A stretch of DNA of 43,011 nucleotides, from positions 1-43,011 of the forward strand of contig JAEUHB010000156.1 in NCBI GenBank assembly GCA_016794665.1, read 5' to 3'. The translations under genes were made by a program, and so were the position numbers. Below, piece after piece: positions 1-8,870 of the stretch. Numbering within the stretch: the stretch's first letter is position 1; every line of letters starts with the position of its first letter. Source of the DNA: Opitutaceae bacterium (lineage in GTDB: Bacteria > Verrucomicrobiota > Verrucomicrobiia > Opitutales > Opitutaceae). Below the pieces are notes generated by a model. It saw nothing but the letters and a program-made list of their open reading frames with translations. It searched no databases and was not told where the DNA came from.

Positions 1-1
1 C

Positions 2-232
2 GTGCAAATCGTGAACCAACTGCGCGTGCGCAACAACCCGCTGACCACCCTCCCGCGCGGCTTTGCCACGATGCGCGCGACGATCGACATCACTGGCACG
101 AAGATCGATCCTGCCACGCTCCCACCCGAGCTCCGCGCCAAGATCAGCACCGAGAAGCCGCCCGGCTCGAAGGATCCCGATTCCATCGTGGTGACGAAGC
201 CGGAGAAGAAGCCCGAAAAGAAGCCGCGGTGA
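2..232 (+). CDS. Leucine-rich-repeat protein, C-terminal fragment (5' end outside window)
   Basis: Seen: the reading frame is open from the first bases of the window and ends with TGA at 230-232. The visible 76 residues contain a leucine-rich-repeat-like pattern, with NNPLTTLPRGFATM followed by IDITGTKIDPATLPPEL, matching the 'N-x-L-xx-LP' spacing of bacterial LRR proteins. The tail is Lys/Pro/Glu-rich (KPEKKPEKKPR) and looks disordered. The true start lies to the left of the window; the GTG at base 2 is only the first in-frame codon. LRR proteins usually bind other proteins, but nothing here shows the partner. It is convergent with the TonB-dependent receptor gene to its right; the roughly 100 bases between them show no convincing terminator. 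Confidence 0.6.
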   Translation: MQIVNQLRVRNNPLTTLPRGFATMRATIDITGTKIDPATLPPELRAKISTEKPPGSKDPDSIVVTKPEKKPEKKPR

Positions 233-331
233 GGCGGGCATCTGGACCCGAGCGGCCGCGACGCGTGGGCAGGGCCTCAGCTCGCTGATGCCCTACGTTC
301 TAGACTCAGCGGGCGGGCGGGCCACCAAGGT

Positions 332-3300
332 TCAAAAATTCCCCTTCACGCCGACCTGGAAGTTCACGCCGTATTCGCCCTCGGCCGCGAACTTCACGTA
401 GCGCGGGCTGCCGATCGCGTAGGAATAGTTCTGGTCGCGGTCGTTGAAGAGATTGCGGACCGTGAAGTAGAGGCCGTAGCGGGCGTTGAGGCGGTAGTCG
501 CCGGAGAGGTCGAGGCGGAGGCGCTCGGCCTGGTAGTTCCAACCGGCGGCGCCGATGTTGCCGGCCGCGATGGTGCCGACCTTTTTCTTCCCGACGAGCG
601 TCCACTTGGCGAAGAGCGAGAGCGGGCGGCGGTTGTAGTTGATGCCCCAGTTGATGAGCTTGGGCGTGAAGCCGCGGAAATCCGCCTCGGCGGGGCTGCG
701 GTTGCCCACGAGCGTGGCGTTGGCGAAGACGCGGATCGAGCGTGCGAACTCCAGCTTGGTAAACGTGCTGAGCGGGGCGTTGAGGTCGAATTCCCAGCCG
801 TTGATGTGGGTGATGCCGGAGACGTTGATGGGCGCGTTGACCTGATAGCCCACATACTCCTCGCCGAGATCGAGCGTCTCGAGGAACTCGGCGGTCGCGA
901 GAAAGTTCTGCGTCGAGAAGCGGTTCTCGATCTGGCGGCGGTAAAAGCCGACGGAGAGCACGGAGCCGTTGCTCGGGTAATACTCGAGGCGGATGTCGCC
1001 GGAGTTGGCGGTCCAGGGCTTGAGCGCGGGATTGCGCGTCGTGATGGTGCCAAGGGCGGCGCCGGTGGCGTTGCTCTCGGGATCGAAGTTGATTGTGTTG
1101 ACGTTGGTCGCGCCGAGGATGTTGCCGAAGTCGGGCCGGCCGACGGCCTGCGCGAGGCCGAGGCGCGCCTGCACGTTTTGCGTGAGGCTGTAGGTGGCGT
1201 TGAGGCTCGGGTAATAGCCGCCGTATTGCTTGCTGAGGCTGGCGCCGAGTTTTTTGTAGACGAGCGCGTCCTCGGCGATGCCGTTGGCGATGCCCTCGGG
1301 CGTCGTCGTGTTAATCGTGTTGGCCGGGTAGATGAGAATCGGGCGGCGCGCGGCGTCGAGGATGAGGTTGCCGGCGGCGTCCTTGCGGTAGCGGGCGTTG
1401 TTGTCCTGCAGGACGGCGCGGCCCCTGTCAGTGGTGCGCTCGTAGCGGACACCGGTCACGACGCGGAGGCGGTTTTGGAAAAACGAGAAGTCGCCCATGA
1501 GGAAGAGCGCGTCGAGCCGCTCGGTGATTTGCAGGGGCGAGGTGAGCGTGTTGCGGATATCGGTGCGGCGGTTGGTCTGGGTGTTGAACCACGACGGGTT
1601 CTGCTCGTAGAGCTGCCACGCGCGGCGGCTGCTGGGATACTGCACCTGCTGGAGGCCGCGGGGCATGGGGAAGGACAGCATCGCCTGGTTGAGCAGGCTG
1701 AACGGCAGGCGGGCAAAGGATTCGTCGGCGGCCAAGGCCGCGGTGGCGGTGCCCGGCGTGCCGGTCGCGCCGTCGGGCCCGACGAAGACGGGCGTAAAGG
1801 AACTGTTGCGCGCGGCGCGGTAGGTCTCGGCGGACGAGGCGCCGGCCTTGAGCGAGAAGTTCACCCGCTCGCCGAAGAATTTCCGCTTGGCGTCGAAGCG
1901 CGCGCTTTTGGCCGTGCTGTCGTTGTCGCGCGTGCCGGAGCCGCCGTTCATGAAGAACGTGTAGTTGTTGAGGTCGAACGGATCGACGGGCTGGCCGGCG
2001 GCGTTGCGCATCGAGATCCGGCCGGGGAGGTATTGGGAGTAGCCGTCGAGATCGACGGTGGCGCCCTGAATGCGGCCGCCGGGCGCCTCGAACTGGCGGT
2101 GGGAATTGGCGCGGTATGTCTGGTCGGAGAAATTGTAGCCGGCGGAGCCGGTGAAGTCCCAGAGTGCGCCGGTGTGGCGCCAGTTCAGCCGCGCGACGTT
2201 GTTGCGCACGCGGACGTAGCGCGCGGTGTTGGCGACCTGGGCGGAGCCGGCGCCGGGGCGGCCGCGGGTGAAATCCTCGCCCCACGCGAGCGGGTTCGTG
2301 CCGGCGTTGATGGTGAAGACGTGCTGCTCGTAGTCCTGCACGAGCCAGTTGCTCGACGTGGAAAACGAAATCACATCGACGGGCGTAGCCTTCCAATCGA
2401 CGCGTGTGCCGATGGCGTAGCGGTGCTCGTAAACGGGAAAGACATTGTATTGGAGGCTGGTGAGGTAGGGGTTGTCGACCGTGGCGCGGAGCGGATCAGG
2501 CGGAGGGACGGACGTGGGCGTGGTGGCGGTGCTGAAGTTGCGGTTGATCCGGCGCGCGGAGCCGAACTGGTCGTTCTTCGTGGCGTTGATCGAGAAGCCA
2601 AACGTCTTCGAGACGGGCACGGTGTAGTTGAAGTCGAAGTCGGGCTGGTAGTGGTAGGTCTTCTTCTGGTCGTCGCCGTCGCCGCCCCCGGACCGCCGCC
2701 CGAGGCCGACCTCATGGGAGTTTTGGTTGATGTAGGCCTTGAAGCGGAACTCCGGGCGGCTCGCCTCGAACGCGGTGCGGCTGACCATATTGATGCCGCC
2801 GGCGAGCGACGCGGGCATATCGGGCGTGGGCACCTTGTAGATTTCGACGCGCTGCGCGTTGCTGAGGGAAAAGGCCTGGAGGAGCGTGTTGCGCGTGGGG
2901 TTGCCGGAGCCGGCGGCGTTCACGTCGTCGCCGTCGAGCGCGATGTTGGTGTAGGACGAGGGCAGGCCGCGCAGGCCGATCTGCACGGCGTTCATCTGGT
3001 CGGTGCCGACATCGACGCCAGGGAGGAATTTCACGAACTCGCCGAGGTTGTTCTGGATCACGTCGCCGAGCGCGTCGGTGGCGAGGACGGTCTTGATGCC
3101 GGCGGCGAAACGCTGCTCGTTGATCGCGATCGTGGAGGCGTTGGTCTCGCGGGCGGAGGCGACGACGAACGCGTCGAGCTTCACCGCGGCGTTGGCGGAG
3201 GCCGGAGCGGCGCCCGCGGGCAGCAGCGCAAAGTCGCGCTGGACGGTCGCGCCCGCGCTGACATTGACCGTGACCGTCTGCGGCGCGAGGCCGGTGGAAA

Positions 3301-3562
3301 AGACCGTGAGTGTCACGGCGCCCGGCGCGAGGCCGGTGAGACGGTAGTCGCCAAAGGCGTTGGTGAACGCCTCGCGGCTCGTGCCGGCGACGGTGACGCG
3401 CGCATTTTCCAGCGAGAGATTCGCCGCCTGGTTCTGCACGCGACCGGTGATCGTGCCGGTGGCGGTGGACTGCGCCGCGGCGGGCGAAACGGCGAGCCCG
3501 AGGCACGCGACGAGAAAGCAAAACGAACGCACCGCGAACCGCAGCGAAGGGGTGAAGATCAT
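332..3562 (-). CDS. TonB-dependent outer-membrane receptor with carboxypeptidase-regulatory-like N-domain
   Basis: Seen: 1076 residues starting with a signal peptide (hydrophobic core about residues 10-28, cleavage probably after AAAQ). Next comes a carboxypeptidase-regulatory-like Ig-type domain (about 35-115, with ITGRV...NAFGDYRLTGL), then 'LDAFVV', a probable TonB-box region. The plug follows (about 150-260, with FLPGVDVG, IGLRGLPS, LDGDDVN and VEIYKVPTPDMPASLAGGINM), then a long beta-barrel ending in a terminal Phe (VGVKGNF). This is the architecture of Verrucomicrobia/Bacteroidetes receptors that import oligomeric or chelated nutrients with TonB-ExbBD energy. The substrate cannot be read from the sequence. 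It lies downstream, on the same strand, of a Tat-exported sugar isomerase and of glpQ, which suggests a sugar or glycerophosphodiester role (inference). An 18-bp palindrome lies 74-91 bases upstream of the start. Confidence 0.93.
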   Translation of the reverse strand: MIFTPSLRFAVRSFCFLVACLGLAVSPAAAQSTATGTITGRVQNQAANLSLENARVTVAGTSREAFTNAFGDYRLTGLAPGAVTLTVFSTGLAPQTVTVNVSAGATVQRDFALLPAGAAPASANAAVKLDAFVVASARETNASTIAINEQRFAAGIKTVLATDALGDVIQNNLGEFVKFLPGVDVGTDQMNAVQIGLRGLPSSYTNIALDGDDVNAAGSGNPTRNTLLQAFSLSNAQRVEIYKVPTPDMPASLAGGINMVSRTAFEASRPEFRFKAYINQNSHEVGLGRRSGGGDGDDQKKTYHYQPDFDFNYTVPVSKTFGFSINATKNDQFGSARRINRNFSTATTPTSVPPPDPLRATVDNPYLTSLQYNVFPVYEHRYAIGTRVDWKATPVDVISFSTSSNWLVQDYEQHVFTINAGTNPLAWGEDFTRGRPGAGSAQVANTARYVRVRNNVARLNWRHTGALWDFTGSAGYNFSDQTYRANSHRQFEAPGGRIQGATVDLDGYSQYLPGRISMRNAAGQPVDPFDLNNYTFFMNGGSGTRDNDSTAKSARFDAKRKFFGERVNFSLKAGASSAETYRAARNSSFTPVFVGPDGATGTPGTATAALAADESFARLPFSLLNQAMLSFPMPRGLQQVQYPSSRRAWQLYEQNPSWFNTQTNRRTDIRNTLTSPLQITERLDALFLMGDFSFFQNRLRVVTGVRYERTTDRGRAVLQDNNARYRKDAAGNLILDAARRPILIYPANTINTTTPEGIANGIAEDALVYKKLGASLSKQYGGYYPSLNATYSLTQNVQARLGLAQAVGRPDFGNILGATNVNTINFDPESNATGAALGTITTRNPALKPWTANSGDIRLEYYPSNGSVLSVGFYRRQIENRFSTQNFLATAEFLETLDLGEEYVGYQVNAPINVSGITHINGWEFDLNAPLSTFTKLEFARSIRVFANATLVGNRSPAEADFRGFTPKLINWGINYNRRPLSLFAKWTLVGKKKVGTIAAGNIGAAGWNYQAERLRLDLSGDYRLNARYGLYFTVRNLFNDRDQNYSYAIGSPRYVKFAAEGEYGVNFQVGVKGNF

Positions 3563-3635
3563 GATGAGCCGACCACGAGGGCAGAATTCGCGGCCGATGT
3601 CAGGGTTTTGTTCGGTCGCGGCGACCTGCGGAAAC

Positions 3636-3653
3636 TCCGGGAAATTTCCCGGA
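3636..3653. promoter_or_regulatory. 18-bp perfect palindrome, candidate operator upstream of the TonB receptor gene
   Basis: Seen: TCCGGGAAATTTCCCGGA is a perfect inverted repeat centred between 3644 and 3645. It sits in the 204-base gap (3563-3766) between the sugar isomerase gene and the receptor gene, 74-91 bases upstream of the receptor ATG at 3562. An even-length palindrome with an A/T-rich centre is typical of dimeric regulator sites such as those of LacI-family proteins. No cognate regulator lies beside it. The rest of the gap shows no gene and no clear RNA hairpin. Confidence 0.4.
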
Positions 3654-3766
3654 CGCAGCAGCGGGAAAAATCTCGCTTGCTCCCGCCTACATCGGCACCC
3701 GAAGTGATCCGCTTTGGCTCGCTCGGGACCCGCGCACCTTTACGCCAGCGCCGCCCTGCCCCGTTC

Positions 3767-4717
3767 TCAGGCCAGCGCCGCTTTGCAAAATTGCACGCAC
3801 TTGGCCACCTCGGCCACGGCGTTGGAGCCCTCGGGAATCTTGTATTCGAGCTCGATGTCGGCGGGAAATTTCCAGCGCTCCTTCCGCATCAGGCGCAGCA
3901 CGTCCTTGATGGGCGTCTGGCCCGTGCCCCACGGGAGGTTGCCGCCGTCGGCGGTGCGGTCCTTCAGGTGCAGGTTCACGATGCGGCTGTGATATTTCTC
4001 CAGCACAGGGATTGGCGAGAGACCCTTGCTGCCGGCGACGTAGTGACCGATGTCGAGGTTGAAGCCGACATACTGGCCCAGTTCGAGGATGGGATCCGTC
4101 TTGTCCATCGCAGGGAGGTTGGCCGCGTGATTGTGGAAACCGACCCAGATCTTGTGCTTGTCGGCGAAGGGCGCGAGACGCTTCGCCTGCGCGTCGGATC
4201 GCTCCGTCGTGATCGCGGTGGCGCCGAGCGCCTTCGCGACGAGGAAATTGAAATCGACATCCTCGTCGGAAGGCCCGAACGGCAGCTTGTGGATGTGAAT
4301 ATTGACGCCCGCGTCGTTGTAGAGCTTGCGCAACTCGCGGCACTTCGCGAGCTGGGCCTCGCGGGCGGCATCGGTCGGGCGCGCGACCGGCGCCGCGGGC
4401 GCGCCTTTCTTCTTGGCCCCGGCCGGCGCCATCGGGATGCCGGCGAACTGGGCGATCGGACCGCCCATCAGCTCCACCTCGCTGAGCCCGCTCTGCAGGA
4501 TCCCGCCGAGCGTCTCCTCCGCGGAGGTGAACATGCTGCGGTAGCTGTAAGTGATCGTGCCGATCCGCACGCCGCCGAAGACGGAGTTGGGCCGCGCCGC
4601 CGGCGCGGCGACGAGGCGGCGCGGGAGGAGCGCGCCGACCGCGAGCGCGGTCGCGCCGCCGAGGAAAGCGCGTCGGCTGGTGGCTCGATCGCTGGGCAGG
4701 GAGGTATTCACGTTCAT
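3767..4717 (-). CDS. Tat-exported sugar phosphate isomerase/epimerase-like TIM-barrel protein
   Basis: Seen: 316 residues. The N-terminus has a twin-arginine signal (SRRAFLGG at 14-21, then a hydrophobic Ala/Leu stretch and an AAPAA cleavage region). The mature part is a xylose-isomerase-like/AP-endonuclease-2 TIM barrel: GTITYSYRS strand, LSEVELMGG, IHKLPF, VGFHNHA, GFNLDIGHYVAG, IVNLHLKDRTADGG, and a final IELEY strand. The Glu, His and Asp residues in these strands fit a divalent-metal site. Family members isomerise or epimerise sugars; export of a folded, cofactor-loaded enzyme by Tat is common in Opitutaceae. A Gly/Ala/Lys-rich insert (about residues 100-115) is unusual. It lies 73 bases downstream of glpQ and upstream of a TonB-receptor gene on the same strand. 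The exact substrate is unknown. Confidence 0.85.
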   Translation of the reverse strand: MNVNTSLPSDRATSRRAFLGGATALAVGALLPRRLVAAPAARPNSVFGGVRIGTITYSYRSMFTSAEETLGGILQSGLSEVELMGGPIAQFAGIPMAPAGAKKKGAPAAPVARPTDAAREAQLAKCRELRKLYNDAGVNIHIHKLPFGPSDEDVDFNFLVAKALGATAITTERSDAQAKRLAPFADKHKIWVGFHNHAANLPAMDKTDPILELGQYVGFNLDIGHYVAGSKGLSPIPVLEKYHSRIVNLHLKDRTADGGNLPWGTGQTPIKDVLRLMRKERWKFPADIELEYKIPEGSNAVAEVAKCVQFCKAALA

Positions 4718-4790
4718 CGATTGGGGAGGCCTGAAGTAGGCAAAGGCGGCGCTAGAATTGCAATGCCCGGAGCAGCCGGCGCGTGGCGAG

Positions 4791-5792
4791 CTACCGCTTC
4801 AGCCACGCCAAGGTCACGTCCGTGAAATCAGTGAACACGCCGTCGACGCGGGCATCGCGCAACAGCGCTGCATGGAGCGCATCGATGGACGGGCAGTTTC
4901 TCGGCAGGTCGTCGCGGCGCACGGTGTAGGGATGCACGGCGAGCTTTGCGGTCTGGGCGTGGGCGACGAGGTCGGTGAATTTCGGCGCGGCGCCGGCGGC
5001 GGGCCAGGTCACGACGCGCCCGATCGCGGGGCCGATGCCATCGGCGATCTTGGCCAGATCCTGCAGGCCGGCGGGCGTGCAAATCGCGGCGAAGTCCGTG
5101 CCGTCCTCGCCCTTGGCACCGCCACCGATCAGCATGATCAGGCGGCCTTGCCAGCCGAGCTCGGTGCGCAGGCGCCTCACCTCGGCGAGTTCGAAGCACT
5201 GGAGGAAACACGCGTCGGCCTTCGTCGCGTAGCCGTGGCGGGCGAGGATCGGCAGCACGGCCTTGGCGAGGTCGCGGCCCTGGGCGCGGTGCCACTTCGG
5301 TTGCTTCAGCTCGGGGTAGATCCCGGCGGTGCGGCCCGTCGCGCGGTTGAGGCCGGCGATGAGTTGCAGCTCTTCCTCGAGGGTCGAGACGCGAAATTCC
5401 GCGGGCGAGGCACCCGACGGATAGCGCTCCGGGTAGACAGGCGCACCGGTCTTGGCGTTGAACCGTTCGCTCACAATCAGCTGCTTTACCTCCGCGAGCG
5501 TGAAATCGATCGCGTAGAAACGGCCGTCGACCCGGGCGCGGCCGGGGAAGCGCCTGGCGACATCGGTCGTGGTGTCGAGGTGGATGTCGTGGAGGACGAC
5601 GGGGACATTGTCCTTGGTGAGGACGAGGTCCTGCTCAATGTAGTGGGCGCCGAGCGCGTGCGCGTAGGCCTTGGCCTCGAGCGTGTGCTCGGGCAGGTAG
5701 CCGCTGGCGCCGCGGTGAGCGATGACGAGGGGTTTTGAATCTGCGGCGGCGGACACGGCGGCAAGGAGCAGGGACACAAGGACGGTTTTCAT
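4791..5792 (-). CDS. glpQ: Glycerophosphodiester phosphodiesterase (periplasmic)
   Basis: GlpQ hydrolyses deacylated phospholipids (glycerophosphodiesters) to glycerol-3-phosphate and an alcohol. Seen: 333 residues with a signal peptide (MKTVLVSLLLAAVSAAADS). The GDPD motif is complete: AHRGASGYLPEHT (H26, R27), IEQDLVLTKDNVPVVLHD (E53, D55, H68), and later YPELKQP and a C-terminal DGVFTDF strand. Length is close to that of E. coli GlpQ. An ATG 69 bases further upstream is in frame, but I chose 5792 because a signal peptide follows directly and its ATG overlaps the glpT stop as ATGA (5789-5792), indicating translational coupling. It acts in the periplasm on material that a TonB receptor could import, and delivers glycerol-3-phosphate to GlpT. 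Confidence 0.95.
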   Translation of the reverse strand: MKTVLVSLLLAAVSAAADSKPLVIAHRGASGYLPEHTLEAKAYAHALGAHYIEQDLVLTKDNVPVVLHDIHLDTTTDVARRFPGRARVDGRFYAIDFTLAEVKQLIVSERFNAKTGAPVYPERYPSGASPAEFRVSTLEEELQLIAGLNRATGRTAGIYPELKQPKWHRAQGRDLAKAVLPILARHGYATKADACFLQCFELAEVRRLRTELGWQGRLIMLIGGGAKGEDGTDFAAICTPAGLQDLAKIADGIGPAIGRVVTWPAAGAAPKFTDLVAHAQTAKLAVHPYTVRRDDLPRNCPSIDALHAALLRDARVDGVFTDFTDVTLAWLKR

Positions 5793-7135
5793 TTGAGGGC
5801 GGAATTGCTCTCCGACCGATGCCCGAGCGTCAACGCGCTGAAGCCCATCGTCAGCACGCAACAGACGACCATCGTCGCAAACACGCCGCTCCAGCCGAAG
5901 TGCTCCGCGATCCAGCCCACCCCTGCGCCCGAAGGCGCCGAGCCGAAGAAATAACCGAAGAGGCCGGTGAAGCCGGCTGCCGTGCCCGCCGCCTTCTTGG
6001 GCACCAGGTCAAGGGCATGGAGGCCAATCATCATGATCGGTCCGTAGATGAAGAATCCGATCGCAATGAGCGACGCCACGTCGATCCAGAGCGGGCCCCG
6101 CCCGTTGAGGGAGTAAACGATCAGGCCAACCAGCGTAAGGGCCATGAACAGAATCGTCGCCGGCGCGCGCCGCGCCTTGAACACCTTGTCGGAGAGCCAG
6201 CCGCACAGAATCGTTCCCGGGATACCCGCGAGCTCGAAGGCCGTCCACGCGAGGCCCGAATCCTTGAAATTGAATCCCTTCGCCGTCTGCAGGTAGGTCG
6301 GGATCCAGTTCACGACGCCGAAACGCACGAAGTAGACGAACGCGTTGGCGATCGCGATGCACCAGAGGAAGCGGTTGTTGAGCACGTAGCCGAGGAAGAT
6401 TTCCTTGAACGTGAAGGTTCGCTCGTGGGCCGCGGAGTAGCCCGGCGGAAAATCGTCCTTGAAACGCTCGATCGGCGGCAGGCCGCAGCTCTGCGGCGTG
6501 TCGCGCAGCAGCAGCGCGATCAGCACGGCGACCGCGGCGGCCACGACGGCATTGAACCAGAACGTCGCGCCCCAGTCGCTGAAGCGCGCGACCGCCCACG
6601 TGGCAAAGACCGCGATGAGCGCGCCGCCGACATTGTGCGCGCAGTTCCACACCGCGACGATGCGGCCGCGCTCCTTGGTGCTCCACCAATGCACCATGGT
6701 CTTGCCGCACGGCGGCCAGCCCATGCCGTTGCACCAGCCGTTGATCGACTGGAGCGCGATGATCACGACAAGCGAGCCGTAGAGGCCAGGCACGACGCCG
6801 AATGAAAACGTCATCGCGCTCGAGAGCAGCAGCCCCGTCGCCATGAACCAGCGCGGGTTGCTCCGGTCCGACACCGAGCCCATGAAAAATTTCGAGAGCC
6901 CGTAGGCCGTCAGCAGGCCGGTCATCGCCCATCCCAGCTGGGTCTTGGTGAACTCCGGATGCGCCTTCAGGATTGCGGGCATCGCGAGCGCGAAGTTGTT
7001 TCGCACGAGATAAAAACCGGCGTAGCCGACAAAGATGCCGATGAACACCTGCCACCGTAGGCGGCCATAATGGGCGTCGATGCGATCGGCTGGCACAGAC
7101 GGCGCGGCCGGGGCGGGGCGGAAGAGGGAAAGCAC
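5789..7135 (-). CDS. glpT: Glycerol-3-phosphate:phosphate antiporter (MFS)
   Basis: Inner-membrane exchange of periplasmic glycerol-3-phosphate for cytosolic phosphate. Seen: 448 residues with 12 predicted membrane spans. The N-terminus from the GTG at 7135 reads MLSLFRPAPAAPSV...DAHYGRLRWQ, matching the known GlpT N-terminus. R45 in YLVRNNFALAMP and R271 in FVYFVRFGVVNW correspond to the two substrate-binding arginines of E. coli GlpT, and H167 sits in NCAHNVGG. The frame is open for another 444 bases upstream, but that part overlaps glpD and translates to Arg-rich noise, so the GTG start is favoured; no strong Shine-Dalgarno precedes it. The gene begins 22 bases after the glpD stop and overlaps glpQ by four bases, so the three are probably co-transcribed. 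Confidence 0.95.
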   Translation of the reverse strand: MLSLFRPAPAAPSVPADRIDAHYGRLRWQVFIGIFVGYAGFYLVRNNFALAMPAILKAHPEFTKTQLGWAMTGLLTAYGLSKFFMGSVSDRSNPRWFMATGLLLSSAMTFSFGVVPGLYGSLVVIIALQSINGWCNGMGWPPCGKTMVHWWSTKERGRIVAVWNCAHNVGGALIAVFATWAVARFSDWGATFWFNAVVAAAVAVLIALLLRDTPQSCGLPPIERFKDDFPPGYSAAHERTFTFKEIFLGYVLNNRFLWCIAIANAFVYFVRFGVVNWIPTYLQTAKGFNFKDSGLAWTAFELAGIPGTILCGWLSDKVFKARRAPATILFMALTLVGLIVYSLNGRGPLWIDVASLIAIGFFIYGPIMMIGLHALDLVPKKAAGTAAGFTGLFGYFFGSAPSGAGVGWIAEHFGWSGVFATMVVCCVLTMGFSALTLGHRSESNSALK

Positions 7136-7157
7136 GGGCAATGCAGTCTGGGCTGGA

Positions 7158-8747
7158 TCACTCGGCGCCGACAAGCCCGGCGACAGGCGTGTCGCGAAGA
7201 AGGTAGCCCCGCGCCAGCGCGGTGTAGGCGCGCACCTGCGCCTCGATCCAACCATCGTCGCGGCCGAGCTCCCGGGCCAGCAGGCGCGCGACCGTGGGCG
7301 CGGTGGCGATTGAGCCGCGCGCATCGAGCAAAAGGGCACGCGTGCGCCGTGCGAGCACATCCTCGACTGTGCGCGCCATCTCATGGCGCGCGTGCCAGAG
7401 GACCTCACTCTGGCCCATCGGCAGGCCCACAACGAGCGGCGCAGAGAGCGCGGATTCCCTTTGGGTAAGCGCGGCGATGGCCGGGGCGTCGCTGCCGTAG
7501 ATGCGCAGATGCGACGTGCTCGTTGTCTCCGTCGAACCGTGGATCGGCAGATCGGCCGTCGGCGAAGGCTTCGGCGCAAGGCCGGCGACCTTCTCCGCTT
7601 GGTTGATCACGTCCTCGGCCATCTTGCGGTAAGTCGTCCATTTTCCGCCCGTGAGCGTCACGAGCTTCGATCGGGAGACCACGATGGTGTGATCACGCGA
7701 AAGGGCGGCGGTGTTGCCGGCGGCGCCGCGCTTCACCAGCGGGCGAAGCCCGGCGAATACGCTGAGCACGTCGGCTTCCGCTGGATCGCACGCGAGATAT
7801 TTCCGCGCATGTGCCATGATGAAGTCCAGCTCCGCCGGCAGTGCGCGCGGTTCGGCGCTCGCCGTCGTGCCGGGCGTGTCGGTCGTGCCGACGACAACAC
7901 GGTCGTGCCAGGGAATGGCGAAGAGCACGCGTCCGTCCGCGGTCTTCGGGACCATGAGCGCGCTCGTGCCGGGCAGGAATCTCTTCGGGAGCACGACATG
8001 CACGCCCTGGCTCACGGCGACGAGCGGCGCGCCGCCCGGCTCGTCGAAGCCGCGCACCTCGTCGACGAAGGCGCCGGCGGCATTGATGACGACACGGGCG
8101 CGAATCTCAAACTCCGCGCCCGTCTCCCCGTCCCGCGCCGACACGCCCGTGACCGCCCCACCCTCTTTGCGCAGGCCCGTGCAGGCGCAGTAATTGACGA
8201 GCACCGCCCCCTGCTCGACCGCGGTCTGCGCGAGGTTAATCGCGAGGCGCGCATCGTCGAACTGGCCGTCGTGGTAGAGGACGCCGCCCGACAGCCGCTG
8301 CGTCTCCACGGTGGGCAGATGCTCAAGGATCTCCGCGCGCGAGAGCATCCGCGAGCGGCCGAACGACCACTTGCCCGCCAGCCGGTCGTAAAGCGTCATG
8401 CCGAACGCGTAGTAGGGTTTCTCCCACCACGCGTAGCCCGGGATGATAAACGCGAGATCGTGGACGAGATGCGGCGCGTTCTTCCGCAGGCGCCCGCGCT
8501 CGTGCAGCGCGGACATCACGAGCGAGAGCGCACCCTGCTTGAGGTAGCGCACGCCGCCATGCACGAGCTTGGTGGAACGGCTCGAGGTGCCCTTCGCAAA
8601 ATCGTCGCGCTCAATCAACGCAACGCGGTGGCCGCGCGCGGCGGCATCGACCGCGGCGCCCAGGCCGCTCGCACCACCGCCGATGATGACGAAGTCAAAG
8701 ATCTCGCCGCCGGCGCGAAGGCGAGCGAGGGCGTGGTCACGGTTCAT
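7158..8747 (-). CDS. glpD: Aerobic (FAD) glycerol-3-phosphate dehydrogenase
   Basis: Oxidises glycerol-3-phosphate to dihydroxyacetone phosphate at the cytoplasmic face of the inner membrane, passing electrons to quinone. Seen: 529 residues; FAD dinucleotide motif GGGASG (23-28) after IFDFVII; the family signature SSRSTKLVHGGVRYLKQG; further DAO-domain motifs including HDGQFDDARL, VVINAAGAFVD, WHDRVVVGTTDTPG, FAGLRPLVKR and LTGGKWTTYRKMAED; and a C-terminal helical cap domain with HEMARTVEDVLARRTR. Length matches GlpD. It is the first gene of glpD-glpT-glpQ, so import and oxidation of glycerol-3-phosphate are coupled. It lies 123 bases downstream of a TonB receptor gene on the same strand, with a degenerate REP-like pair in between. 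Confidence 0.96.
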   Translation of the reverse strand: MNRDHALARLRAGGEIFDFVIIGGGASGLGAAVDAAARGHRVALIERDDFAKGTSSRSTKLVHGGVRYLKQGALSLVMSALHERGRLRKNAPHLVHDLAFIIPGYAWWEKPYYAFGMTLYDRLAGKWSFGRSRMLSRAEILEHLPTVETQRLSGGVLYHDGQFDDARLAINLAQTAVEQGAVLVNYCACTGLRKEGGAVTGVSARDGETGAEFEIRARVVINAAGAFVDEVRGFDEPGGAPLVAVSQGVHVVLPKRFLPGTSALMVPKTADGRVLFAIPWHDRVVVGTTDTPGTTASAEPRALPAELDFIMAHARKYLACDPAEADVLSVFAGLRPLVKRGAAGNTAALSRDHTIVVSRSKLVTLTGGKWTTYRKMAEDVINQAEKVAGLAPKPSPTADLPIHGSTETTSTSHLRIYGSDAPAIAALTQRESALSAPLVVGLPMGQSEVLWHARHEMARTVEDVLARRTRALLLDARGSIATAPTVARLLARELGRDDGWIEAQVRAYTALARGYLLRDTPVAGLVGAE

Positions 8748-8768
8748 GAGTGGCGAAGGAGGGGCTTG

Positions 8769-8844
8769 GTAGCCCTGCCGGCGAGTTCACGGACGGGCCG
8801 GAGCGAGCGCGGTGGGCCGTCCCGCCGCCCGTGAGACGGGCGAC
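8769..8844. repeat. REP/BIME-like paired hairpin, degenerate copy A
   Basis: Seen: 76 bases beginning GTAGCCCTGCCGGCGA and ending, on the other strand, with a related but mutated hairpin (GTCGCCCGTCTC...GGGACGG). It has the same length, head-to-head layout and GTAG-CCC start as three better-preserved copies at 16865, 21550 and 22633, but both stems carry several mismatches, so it looks old. It lies between the TonB receptor gene and glpD, where it might attenuate transcription or protect mRNA ends (inference). Confidence 0.55.
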
Positions 8845-8870
8845 CGCAATCCCCATCGCCGCCCGGCTCA

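Noticed and set aside
235..331. Possible terminator between the LRR fragment and the receptor gene (GGGCATC...GATGCCC)
   Set aside because: Arms of 7 bases are 44 bases apart and no T-run follows, so the pairing is likely chance.
806..4825. Open frame of about 1340 codons on the plus strand, opposite the TonB receptor and isomerase genes
   Set aside because: It is the antisense shadow of GC-rich genes; its translation is Val/Gly/Ala/Glu/Arg-rich with no domain, and the opposite strand holds clear families.
5793..5861. N-terminal extension of glpQ
   Set aside because: The signal peptide starts at 5792 and the ATGA overlap with glpT marks that codon as the start.
7136..7579. N-terminal extension of glpT
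   Set aside because: Overlaps glpD, is Arg-rich noise, and the GTG at 7135 begins the exact known GlpT N-terminus.
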